DNA of 20,651 nt from JBFGFG01 sp041627475 (GTDB taxonomy: Bacteria; Actinomycetota; Nitriliruptoria; Nitriliruptorales; Nitriliruptoraceae), in assembly GCA_041627475.1 (NCBI GenBank), contig JBFKQZ010000024.1, forward strand, positions 1 through 20,651, written 5' to 3'. Shown here piece after piece: positions 1-6,694 of this stretch. Position numbers and translations under genes: made by a program. The first letter of the stretch is position 1; every line of letters starts with the position of its first letter. A model generated the notes under the pieces. That model made no database searches, had not been told where the DNA came from, and saw nothing but the letters and a program-made list of their open reading frames with translations.

Positions 1-904
1 GGAACGCCGCCCCGAGCAGCACGCTCAACGGGAGCACGGCCCGGTAGCTGGTGCCGACGGTCAGCCGCACGGCGTGGGGCACGACGATGCCGACGAAGCC
101 GATCAGCCCGCTGACGCTGACGACCGCGGCCGTGCCGAGGGTGGCCAGTGCGACGACGACCAGGCGGACCCGGTCGGTGGGCAGGCCGAGTGCCGTCGCC
201 TCGACGTCGCCGACCGCCAGCACGTCCAGCAGGCGCCGTGCAGCGAGCATCCCGCCGACGGCGATCACCACCCACGGCAGCACCGTGCGGACGTCGCCCC
301 AGCCTGCGGTGCCGAGCTGCCCGAGCAGGAAGCCGTAGACCTCGCGGATGGTCTCGGCGTAGCGCTGCATCAGGAAGGTCTGGATGGCGGAGAGGAACAG
401 CGAGACCGCGACGCCGGCGAGGATCAGGACGGCGGTGCCGCGCCCGCCCGTCGACCTGCCGAGCCACCACGTCATCGTCACGGCGAGCACCGCGCCGGCG
501 AAGGCGAACAGGGGCAGCGTGGCACCGCCGAGCGGACGCAGCCCGAGCGCGATCACGGTCGTCGCACCGAGCCCTGCGCCCGCGGCGACGCCCAGCAGGT
601 ACGGGTCGGCGAGCGGGTTGCGGAACACGCCCTGGTAGGACGCGCCGGCGACCGCGAGCGTCGCACCGACGATGGCGCCCAGCACGACCCGCGGCAGGCG
701 GATGCGCAGCAGGATCGTGGTCTGCGTGTCGTCGAGCCCGGACTGGACTCCGGGCAGGAAGGTCGCGAGCACGTCACCGACGGGCAGGCTCGCCGCACCG
801 GTGCTGACACCCGCCAGCACCGCCACGACCAACGCGGCGACCCCCGCGAGGAGCCACCGGCCGGGCAGCCGGGGCGTCGCGGGGGTCGCGGTCGGTGTCC
901 TCAC
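1..904 (-). CDS. btuC: FecCD/BtuC-type ABC transporter permease (partial)
   Basis: This is the membrane permease of a type II ABC importer for cobalamin or an iron chelate. Translating the minus strand from a GTG at 904 gives about 301 codons before the left edge cuts the gene; full family members have about 330-350. The protein starts VRTPTATPATPRLPGRW and then has a hydrophobic helix. The family motif around RIRLPRVVLGAIVGATLAVAG is followed by SYQGVFRNPLADPYLLGV, and IGFVGIVVPHAVRL, the loop that contacts the ATPase, lies near the window edge. The start is fixed because the upstream frame is closed by the stop of the binding-protein gene three bases earlier (TGA CGC GTG), so translation is probably coupled. 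The cobalamin riboswitch ahead of the operon points to B12 as substrate. The ATPase gene is not visible and may lie further left. The family call is sure; the substrate is inferred from the riboswitch. Confidence 0.9.
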   Translation of the reverse strand, partial: MRTPTATPATPRLPGRWLLAGVAALVVAVLAGVSTGAASLPVGDVLATFLPGVQSGLDDTQTTILLRIRLPRVVLGAIVGATLAVAGASYQGVFRNPLADPYLLGVAAGAGLGATTVIALGLRPLGGATLPLFAFAGAVLAVTMTWWLGRSTGGRGTAVLILAGVAVSLFLSAIQTFLMQRYAETIREVYGFLLGQLGTAGWGDVRTVLPWVVIAVGGMLAARRLLDVLAVGDVEATALGLPTDRVRLVVVALATLGTAAVVSVSGLIGFVGIVVPHAVRLTVGTSYRAVLPLSVLLGAAF

Positions 905-907
905 GCG

Positions 908-1912
908 TCAGCTGCCTGCGAGCGCGTCCGCGACGGTGTCGGCGAACTCGACCATGCGCGGGCCCCAGCGCGAGGCGACGTCGTCGTTGAGCTCGACGAC
1001 GTTCCCCTCGACGCAGGCGGTCAGGTCCGCGAAGCCCTCACGGCCGCAGAAGCTCTCGGCGGTCTCGCCGCAGAAGATCGTGCAGGCGAGGAAGACGTAG
1101 TCGGGGTCCTGCTCGACGACGTACTCCTTCGACAGCTGCGGGTAGCCGAAGCCGTCGGTGTCCGCCGCGTCGGCGATGTTCTCCATCCCGAACAGCCCGT
1201 AGATCTCCCCGATGAAGGTTGCAGAGGTCGCGCTGAACAGGTCCGCCGACAGCTCGTGGTAGTACGTCAGGCCGGCCTCGACGTCCGCGGCTGCGGACGC
1301 CTCGTCGAGCTCCTGCCGGATCTCGTCGACAACGGCCCCGGCGTCGTTGCCGGTCGCCGCGGCGAGTGCCTCGAACTGCGAGAAGGCGGTCTGGAAGTCG
1401 TTGGCAGCGCCGTACTGCAGCACCGGGACACCGGCCTCGGTGAGCCCGGCGACCAGGTCGTTGCTGTCGTTGGAGATCACGACCAGGTCGGGCGAGTACT
1501 CGAGGATCGCCTCCAGGTTCGGGTTGAACCCGGACAGGTCGGTGGTCGGGGCCTCCTCGGGGAAGTTCGAGAAGTCGTCGACGGCGACGACCTGGTCGCC
1601 GGCGCCGATGGCGAAGAGCATCTCGGTCGAGGCCGGCGACAGCGAGACGATCGCGGTCGGGCGCTCGGCGATGACGACCTCGCCGGCGTCGTCGGTGACG
1701 GTGACCGGGAACGTGGCCTCCTCGCCGGCGACCTCGGCGTCAGTGCCGGCCGGGTCGTCCTCGGCGTCGTCACCGACGTCGTCGGTCGACTCCTCGGCCG
1801 TGACGTCGGGTTCGTTGTCGGTCGGTTCGGTCGGCTCGGCGCTGCACGCGCTCAGGCCGATCGCGAGCAGCAGGGTGGGCGCCACGAGACGGCGCATGGT
1901 CTGGCGGGACAT
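908..1912 (-). CDS. btuF: BtuF-like cobalamin/iron-chelate substrate-binding lipoprotein
   Basis: The product is a 334-residue extracytoplasmic binding protein that would hand its ligand to the adjacent permease. A lipoprotein signal ends in LSAC with the lipidated Cys at residue 23. A linker of roughly residues 24-66 follows, with 18 of 43 residues Asp or Glu. The periplasmic-binding fold of the BtuF/FepB type then begins: RPTAIVSLSPASTEMLFAIG is the typical first strand and helix, and YSPDLVVISNDSN and VPVLQYG follow. Four Cys in the C-terminal lobe (ACTIFCGETAESFCG and later TACVEG) could form disulfides. The frame stays open upstream to 2068, but the ATG at 1912 is chosen because GGAGGAGGA lies just before it and the signal peptide starts there; the longer frame would run into the riboswitch. 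Expression is probably repressed by cobalamin. The alternative is a siderophore binder, less likely given the leader. Confidence 0.9.
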   Translation of the reverse strand: MSRQTMRRLVAPTLLLAIGLSACSAEPTEPTDNEPDVTAEESTDDVGDDAEDDPAGTDAEVAGEEATFPVTVTDDAGEVVIAERPTAIVSLSPASTEMLFAIGAGDQVVAVDDFSNFPEEAPTTDLSGFNPNLEAILEYSPDLVVISNDSNDLVAGLTEAGVPVLQYGAANDFQTAFSQFEALAAATGNDAGAVVDEIRQELDEASAAADVEAGLTYYHELSADLFSATSATFIGEIYGLFGMENIADAADTDGFGYPQLSKEYVVEQDPDYVFLACTIFCGETAESFCGREGFADLTACVEGNVVELNDDVASRWGPRMVEFADTVADALAGS

Positions 1913-2012
1913 GGGTGTCCTCCTCCGGGAGTGGAGGAGGAAGGTGTGACGCGAGCGGGGGGCGGCTCCTACGCCGCCGCACGGTCGACCCTTCCTCCGA
2001 GGGTTCGTCGTG
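1913..2012 (-). promoter_or_regulatory. Expression platform of the B12 leader: SD-sequestering switch
   Basis: On the minus strand the Shine-Dalgarno sequence GGAGGAGGA (1926 to 1918) is perfectly complementary over 9 bases to TCCTCCTCC just upstream (1941 to 1933), with a 6-base loop. The same anti-SD segment, read as CCTTCCTCC (1944 to 1936), is also perfectly complementary over 9 bases to GGAGGAAGG at 1998 to 1990. That copy can alternatively sit in a small ACCCT/AGGGT hairpin (2004-2000 with 1992-1988). A further GC hairpin (1978-1973 with 1966-1961) lies between. These pairings are mutually exclusive, as expected of a translational riboswitch. The pairings are seen directly; the mechanism is inferred. 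Confidence 0.7.
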
Positions 2013-2120
2013 ACCTCGGGGCAGGCGACCGGACTCATCCCCTCCCGCTGGTGGCGGGGAGGCTTCACCGTGGCGTGGACCGCGTCGGACTCTCACCGAC
2101 CTTCGCTGACCACCCGAGGT
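2013..2120 (-). promoter_or_regulatory. Cobalamin (AdoCbl-type) riboswitch aptamer
   Basis: The minus strand carries the conserved core of cobalamin riboswitches in order: GGTGAGAGTCC (2097-2087), a GCGGTCC segment, the B12-box-like GCCACGGTGA (2074-2065), a GC-rich hairpin (about 2062-2041), then GAGTCCGG and CGCCTGCC (ending at 2020). The whole is closed by a perfect 8-bp P1 helix, ACCTCGGG (2120-2113) with CCCGAGGT (2020-2013). The box differs from the usual GCCACTGT by one base. It lies in front of a BtuF/BtuC pair, the classical target, and would lower uptake when the coenzyme is plentiful. A covariance-model search would confirm the class. Confidence 0.9.
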
Positions 2121-2152
2121 TCCGCGGCCCTGGCTGGGCGCGGACCCGGCGG

Positions 2153-2158
2153 ACGCTA
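2153..2158 (-). promoter_or_regulatory. Candidate -10 hexamer for the B12 leader
   Basis: TAGCGT on the minus strand fits the actinobacterial TANNNT pattern and lies about 30 bases before the P1 helix, so transcription could begin near 2146. No good -35 hexamer is seen at the right distance. Short match, low confidence. Confidence 0.3.
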
Positions 2159-2241
2159 CCCCACCGCCAGCACCACCGACGAACGGCCACTGACCGCTGT
2201 GCAGCAGCGCACGGCGCCGCGCAACGTGCACGACCGGACGA

Positions 2242-2274
2242 GTGACGCCCGCGCCACGAGGGCGCGGGCATCAC
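2242..2274 (-). terminator. Terminator hairpin after the carboxypeptidase gene
   Basis: The arms are GTGA-C-GCCCGCGCC and GGCGCGGGC-A-TCAC. This gives 13 pairs with one mismatch around a 5-base loop, starting 17 bases beyond the carboxypeptidase stop. There is no T-run, which is usual in high-GC actinobacteria. It separates the carboxypeptidase transcript from the riboswitch-controlled operon that follows on the same strand. Confidence 0.75.
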
Positions 2275-2290
2275 CATCAGGCGTCGGGCG

Positions 2291-4258
2291 TCAGCCGCAG
2301 ATGGCACCGACGTCGACGGACTGCCCGCGATCGACCAGGACGTCGACACCCGGGCCGCCGTTGCAGGACACCGTCCAGTACTCGCCCTCGAACGGCTCGC
2401 CGTCGAGGTTCTTGCGGCCGGTCTCCTCGACCCCGCCGTTCGCAGCGCGGTAGCGACGGGAGTCCAGGATCGGGCGGGTCGACGGGTTGACGTGGTAGGC
2501 GAACGTGCCGCCCTCGGCGACTGTCATCGTGGTCGTGACGGTGTCCTCGAACGTGCTCTCCCACGTCGGGAAGTCGCCGGTGCGGGTGACCGTGATCTCG
2601 GCGCCCGCCGGGGCGGTGCCCGTGATCAGCGAGTGCGTGCGCGCGTCCGCCGCGTTCTCCAGCGCGATCAGGTAGGACTCGCGCAGGCCGCCCCCGAGCG
2701 TGGTGTGCTCGACGTGCTCGCCCGCGCAGGTGTCCTTGCCGGCCGAGGTACGTGCGGCCGCAGCGGCCTGGCCGGCAGCGGTGCCCTCGAGCGCCTTCAG
2801 CTGTCGGGACTTCACGTTCGTACCGGTGTACTCCTCCACGACGACGGAGTAGTTCGGGTGGAACGAGCCACCGGGCGGCATCAGCTCGAACGTGTAGCCG
2901 TAGCCACCGGTGGCGTTGTACGAGTAGTCCTCGGTGGTGCCGGTGGTGTCGTACAGCTCCCAGCCGAACTGGTTGGAGTAGCCGTTCTGGGCCGTCATCC
3001 GCTCACCGAGCGCCTGCAGGCCGTAGTCGACGCCGTCCTCCCGCAGGAAGCACTCGTCGGGGGCGTAGCCGCGGGGGAACCCGTCGAAGGGGGTCACCGT
3101 GTCGGGCGCGACGCCGTTGGGGCGCAGCAGCAGGTGGCCGCGGGTGTGGTTGGTGATCAGCGTCGTGACCTGGCGGGTCGAGATCAGCTGGCGGATCGCC
3201 TCGGTCTCCGGCTCGGAGAACGGCGCGGGACCGCGGTAGGTGCCGGACGCGTTGCCGAGGCCGATCAGGCGGTAGTCGTCGTCGGCGAAGCCCGGGTCGG
3301 CGCCGGGGCCGCCCCACAGCCCGCCGTAGTTGCGGTTGAGGTCCACGCCCACCGGCGAGGTCTGGCCCGCCGCGAGCGGCAGCGCGAGGCACGTGCCCTC
3401 GGGCTGCGACTGTCCCTCGACGAAGCGGCAGTTCTTGCGCCACCAGCCGGGACCGAACGCGTTGACGATCGGCGGCTCGTAGATGCCGTCGAAGGTCCGG
3501 GAGGTGTGGAACCCGTCGGGGTTGGAGACGGGGACGATGATCACGCGGGCACGGTCGAGCAGGTCGACGATGCGGTCGTGGTCGTCGTGGGACGTGTCGG
3601 TGTAGCCCTCGACGAGGTCGAACCCGAACTCCATCGTCATCTCGGCGGACGGCCACTCACGCGCGTGGTGGACGCCGAACATGAGGAAGACCGGACGGCC
3701 GTCCTCGGGATCGCGCACGTCGCGCCCGATCTCGAGCCCGAGCAGGTCGCGGCCCTCGACCGACTGCCCGATGACGACCTTCTTGGCGATCGCCGAGTAC
3801 TCGTCGTCGAGCCGGTCGATGTCGGCGACGTAGTCGGCGAGGGTGCGGTAGGTGGTGCGGCCGGACGGCATGTCGCTGGTCCCCACCTCGGCGGCCCAGA
3901 GCTCGTCCTCGGCCATCGTGCGACTCATGTCGGCGACGAGGTCGGGGATCTCCACCTCGAAGTCGAAGCCGGCCTCACGCAGCAGCGCCTCCTCGGCGGG
4001 CGTGCTCAGCACGATCTCGATGTGGTCGTGCGACGCGTGGTGCGTGTCGTCGAGGCCGAGGGCGATGACCTCGTTGCGGGCCTCGAGCGTCGGCGCGTCG
4101 ACGTGCACCAGTCGTGGTGCGTACGCGAGGCCGAGGTCGGCGGCGGTCACGACGTCGAGCGTCGGGGCCTCGGCCGCCGGGAGTGCGGGCGCGAAGGCGA
4201 CGGCGAGGCCGGCGAAGGCCCCGGCGGCGAGCACGCCGCGCAGTCGGGAGGTGAGCAT
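2291..4258 (-). CDS. Secreted M14-family zinc carboxypeptidase
   Basis: The product is a 655-residue exported metallopeptidase that would trim C-terminal residues from peptides outside the cell. A Sec signal (MLTSRLRGVLAAGAFAGLAVAF, cleavage near PAAEA) is followed by a pro-region of about 110 residues. The peptidase domain begins near YRTLADYVADI. Zinc ligands are H198 and E201 in HHAREW and probably H371 in ITNHTRGH. The substrate-binding VDLNRNYGG and the catalytic Glu (E458 in YTFELMPPGG) are present, so it looks active. The last 170 or so residues are a separate region that may be an immunoglobulin-like or binding module. The same frame stays open upstream through the P450 gene to 6277, but the ATG at 4258 begins the signal peptide. 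An AGGA at distance 9 is a weak ribosome site. Its exact subfamily is not clear. Confidence 0.92.
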   Translation of the reverse strand: MLTSRLRGVLAAGAFAGLAVAFAPALPAAEAPTLDVVTAADLGLAYAPRLVHVDAPTLEARNEVIALGLDDTHHASHDHIEIVLSTPAEEALLREAGFDFEVEIPDLVADMSRTMAEDELWAAEVGTSDMPSGRTTYRTLADYVADIDRLDDEYSAIAKKVVIGQSVEGRDLLGLEIGRDVRDPEDGRPVFLMFGVHHAREWPSAEMTMEFGFDLVEGYTDTSHDDHDRIVDLLDRARVIIVPVSNPDGFHTSRTFDGIYEPPIVNAFGPGWWRKNCRFVEGQSQPEGTCLALPLAAGQTSPVGVDLNRNYGGLWGGPGADPGFADDDYRLIGLGNASGTYRGPAPFSEPETEAIRQLISTRQVTTLITNHTRGHLLLRPNGVAPDTVTPFDGFPRGYAPDECFLREDGVDYGLQALGERMTAQNGYSNQFGWELYDTTGTTEDYSYNATGGYGYTFELMPPGGSFHPNYSVVVEEYTGTNVKSRQLKALEGTAAGQAAAAARTSAGKDTCAGEHVEHTTLGGGLRESYLIALENAADARTHSLITGTAPAGAEITVTRTGDFPTWESTFEDTVTTTMTVAEGGTFAYHVNPSTRPILDSRRYRAANGGVEETGRKNLDGEPFEGEYWTVSCNGGPGVDVLVDRGQSVDVGAICG

Positions 4259-4314
4259 GGGAGCGGGTCCTGGGGTCGAAGTGGACACCAGAGGTGTTCC
4301 ACATCCCCGCTCCC
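4259..4314 (-). promoter_or_regulatory. Nested inverted repeats in the carboxypeptidase leader
   Basis: A perfect 9-bp inverted repeat (GGGAGCGGG at 4259-4267, CCCGCTCCC at 4306-4314) directly abuts the start codon. It encloses a second near-perfect palindrome at 4281-4302 (GTGGACACC and GGTGTTCCAC, one inserted base). The inner palindrome could be a repressor operator. The outer one could fold the leader RNA so that the AGGA ribosome site lies inside the loop region. What is seen is the symmetry; the role is not known. Confidence 0.45.
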
Positions 4315-4358
4315 GAGTCCTGCCCCCGCGCAGACCGGGCCGCTGTCCCTGTGCCCAA

Positions 4359-4389
4359 CGAGTTTCCTCGCATGACGCGGAGAAACTCG
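4359..4389. repeat. Imperfect copy of a GAGTTTCCTCGC hairpin repeat
   Basis: The arms CGAGTTTCCTCGC and GCGGAGAAACTCG form 8 bp plus 3 bp around a 2x2 mismatch, with loop ATGAC. The left arm is the same sequence as the left arm of the perfect hairpin 71 bases further on. The pair may be REP-like dispersed palindromes or a doubled terminator. Confidence 0.6.
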
Positions 4390-4429
4390 AACGTTGGCGG
4401 CGTTGCCTCGGGGCGGGCCAACCCGGCGG

Positions 4430-4462
4430 CCGAGTTTCCTCGCGCTGTGCGAGGAAACTCGG
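4430..4462 (-). terminator. Perfect 14-bp hairpin after the P450 gene
   Basis: The arms CCGAGTTTCCTCGC and GCGAGGAAACTCGG pair over 14 bases with a 5-base loop, starting 8 bases beyond the P450 stop codon. Position and stability suggest a terminator lacking a T-run. The sequence recurs in a mutated form at 4359-4389, so it may also be a mobile or dispersed palindrome that happens to serve as one. Confidence 0.65.
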
Positions 4463-4470
4463 TGGGCCGC

Positions 4471-5832
4471 TCAGACCGTGCTGACGGTGACCAGGACCGG
4501 GGCGCTCGGGGTCATCGTGATCCCGACGCTCGTGGGGACGTCCACGGGGCTCGGGGCGGTGAGGCGGCGGTCGCGCACGATGCGGCCGAGCGCTGCGGTC
4601 GCCTCGAGCAGGGCGAAGTGGTTGCCGATGCACGACCGCGGGCCGCCGCCGAACGGGAGGTAGGCGTAGGGGTCGCGGGCCTTGACCGCCTCGGGGAGGA
4701 AGCGGTCCGGGTCGAAGCGCAGGGGATCGTCCCAGTGCTCGGGGTCGGTGTGCGCGCCGGTGAAGTCGACCATCACGACCTCGCCGGCCCGGACCAGGAA
4801 GCCGTCGACCTCGTTGTCGCGCTCGACCGACCGGGCGGTGATCGGCACGGGGCTGTGCAGGCGCATGGCCTCGTCCAGCACCCGCCGCGTCAGCTCCAGC
4901 GCGCCGACGGCGGCGGCGTCCGCGGCCCCGTCGTCGAGTGCGGTGCGGGCCTCCTCTCGGACGGCCTCCTGCAGCTCCGGGCGGTGGGCGAGCTCGCGCA
5001 GCGCGAACGTCAGCGCGGTCGACGTCGTCTCGTGGCCGGCCAGCAGGAACACCACGGCCTGCTCCAGGACGTCCTGCTCCGACAGCGGCTCGCCGGTCTC
5101 GGGGTCCTCGGCGGACTGCAGCAGCCCGACGAGGTCGTCGGTCCCGTCCACCTCGGCGTTGCGCTTGGCGACGAGCTCGACGATGGCGTCCTCGATCCGC
5201 TGCCGCAGCGCCTCGAAGCGGGCGTCGGCGCGCGTGTGGACCAGCGGGATCGAGCCGAAGGGTCGGAACGCCCGCTGCATCACGTGCTCGGACATCGTCA
5301 CGACGTCGCCGAGCATCGGCGCGACCAGGCCGTACGCGTCCAGCCCGAACAGCGTGGTCGACGCGGCGCGCACGGTCAGCTCGCGCATCGTGGCGTCGAG
5401 GTCGACGGTGCCGTCGTCCGGCCACGACGCGAGCGTGTCGAGCGTCGCGCGGTCGAAGGCCGCGGCGTAGCCCTCGACGCGGCGCCGGGTGAAGAGCGGC
5501 TGGATGGTGCGCCGCTGGGCGACCCAGCGGCCGCCGGTCGAGGTGAGCAGGCCGTCGCCGAGCACCCGCCCCATCTCGCGGTAGCCGGGGGTGTCCTTGC
5601 CGAACGCAGCGCGGTCGGTCAGCGCCGTGCGGATGCCGGTGACCGACGAGGTCCCCGTGAACGTCGGCAGGCCGGGCAGCAGTGGCTCGAGCCGCCAGGT
5701 GCGTCCGTAGGCCGAGCGCAGGTGCGCCATCGCACCGGTCGGGTCGTGGCGCAGCTGGCGGGCCACTCGCAGCAGGGCCAGCCCGCGGGCCGGACCGGGG
5801 GCCACCTCCGTCGGCAGGGCGGTCGTCGCCAC
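4471..5832 (-). CDS. Cytochrome P450
   Basis: The product is a 453-residue soluble haem monooxygenase. The I-helix oxygen-activation motif AGHETT is at residues 265-270, the K-helix ExxR is E321-R324, and the haem-binding loop PFGGGPRSCIG has the thiolate Cys at 401. Length and motifs are complete. The start is the GTG at 5832, preceded by AGGAGG at a distance of 5-6 bases; the frame stays open to 6231 but that part is not P450-like. The FGGGPRxCIG loop and the AGHET helix resemble the CYP102/CYP4-like branch more than typical actinobacterial class I enzymes. The substrate cannot be told, and no ferredoxin or reductase gene is nearby, so electrons must come from partners elsewhere. It is divergent from the pilus operon and shares its 188-base upstream gap. 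It is followed by a hairpin. Confidence 0.95.
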   Translation of the reverse strand: MATTALPTEVAPGPARGLALLRVARQLRHDPTGAMAHLRSAYGRTWRLEPLLPGLPTFTGTSSVTGIRTALTDRAAFGKDTPGYREMGRVLGDGLLTSTGGRWVAQRRTIQPLFTRRRVEGYAAAFDRATLDTLASWPDDGTVDLDATMRELTVRAASTTLFGLDAYGLVAPMLGDVVTMSEHVMQRAFRPFGSIPLVHTRADARFEALRQRIEDAIVELVAKRNAEVDGTDDLVGLLQSAEDPETGEPLSEQDVLEQAVVFLLAGHETTSTALTFALRELAHRPELQEAVREEARTALDDGAADAAAVGALELTRRVLDEAMRLHSPVPITARSVERDNEVDGFLVRAGEVVMVDFTGAHTDPEHWDDPLRFDPDRFLPEAVKARDPYAYLPFGGGPRSCIGNHFALLEATAALGRIVRDRRLTAPSPVDVPTSVGITMTPSAPVLVTVSTV

Positions 5833-5898
5833 CGGCGCCTCCTGTGTCGCTCGCGGCGACCGTACGCCGGGCAGCAGGGTCGTGTCCCGGCCCGGTCT

Positions 5899-5950
5899 GG
5901 GGTCGCTGTCCCATTTCCCGGCCGGGTCGGCCGCCCCACTGTGTGAGCAC
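5899..5950 (+). promoter_or_regulatory. Shared tad leader element, copy A
   Basis: The blocks are GGGGT (5899), TGTCCCATTT (5907-5916), CACTGTG (5937-5943) and GAGCAC (5945-5950). The same blocks recur before the pilin gene with the TGTCCCAT-to-CAC distance identical at 30 bases. This copy ends 70 bases before the first tad gene. It also lies upstream of the divergent P450 gene. It could be a promoter or an activator site; no classical -35/-10 pair is obvious. Confidence 0.55.
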
Positions 5951-6020
5951 GCACTCCACCCGCGGCCGTCGCGGGACACCAGGGAGGCGCGCACCACCAC
6001 CCGTCGCACTGGAGCTGACC

Positions 6021-6641
6021 GTGACCCGTTCGACCCGCCTGCTCGCCGTCGGCGTCGCCGTGCTCGTCGCCGCGCTCGTCCTCCTCCTCGTCGCCCAGCG
6101 CAGCGAGCCGAACCCCGTCGTCGTCGCCGACGGCGCGCCGGACACCGCAGCGGCCGTCGAGGAGCCCGAGGCCGCACCCGCGACCAGCACCGTCGGCGCG
6201 CTCGACGAGGACGTCGAGCGCCTGCCCGCACCGCTGGAGGTCCCCGCGGGCCGCGAGGCCGTGGCCGTCTCGGTCACCTACGACGCCGCTGTCGCCGCGC
6301 TGCCCGTGCCGGGCGACACGGTGAACCTCTACGCGGTGTTCCAGCAGGGCGTCCCCGAGGACCTCGGCCGGCCGCAGCCCGGCGAGGACGAGGAGGGCGT
6401 GGCCAGCAAGGGCGCGATCCGGGCCCTGTCGAGCGTCGAGGTCCTGGGCGTCACCGGGGCCGAGCCGATCGCGGGCGGCGGCAGCGTGACGCTGGTCCTC
6501 GCGCTCGAGCCCGACGCCGCGGAGCGGACGATCTACCTCGCCGCTGCCGAGCAGGTGTGGTTCTCGCTGGTCGCTCCCGACCACGAGCCCGTCGAGGGGC
6601 GCGGGGTCACCCGCGACACCGTCCTCGACGACCGCGCCTGA
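6021..6641 (+). CDS. cpaB: CpaB-like Flp pilus assembly protein
   Basis: This is probably the CpaB/RcpC component of the Tad pilus, a membrane-anchored protein of the cell envelope. The 206-residue product has an N-terminal membrane helix (about residues 7-24), an Ala/Pro/Glu-rich linker, and then a small beta-rich domain. That domain contains ALPVPGDTVNLYAVF (about 92-106), which matches the CpaB motif following the SAF domain. It is shorter than typical CpaB proteins (250-300 residues) and a full SAF domain is not clear, so the name rests partly on position as first gene of the tad cluster. The GTG at 6021 is chosen because GGAG lies 6 bases before it and the membrane helix starts directly after; the frame is open further upstream across the regulatory element. 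Confidence 0.7.
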   Translation: MTRSTRLLAVGVAVLVAALVLLLVAQRSEPNPVVVADGAPDTAAAVEEPEAAPATSTVGALDEDVERLPAPLEVPAGREAVAVSVTYDAAVAALPVPGDTVNLYAVFQQGVPEDLGRPQPGEDEEGVASKGAIRALSSVEVLGVTGAEPIAGGGSVTLVLALEPDAAERTIYLAAAEQVWFSLVAPDHEPVEGRGVTRDTVLDDRA

Positions 6642-6694
6642 CCCGCGACGACCCCCCATCACGACCGCCCGCCACGACCATCACGGAGCCGACC

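Noticed and set aside
74..2245. A 723-codon open frame on the plus strand, and similar long frames at 2492-4375 and 4294-5946
   Set aside because: They lie opposite genes with clear families (permease, binding protein, carboxypeptidase, P450). Their sequences are low-complexity Arg/Gly/Asp/Val-rich, typical of antisense frames in GC-rich DNA.
2291..6277. A possible giant fusion protein of 1328 residues ending in the carboxypeptidase
   Set aside because: The upstream part is only an open shadow of the P450 gene in another frame. A signal peptide begins at 4258 and two hairpins lie between.
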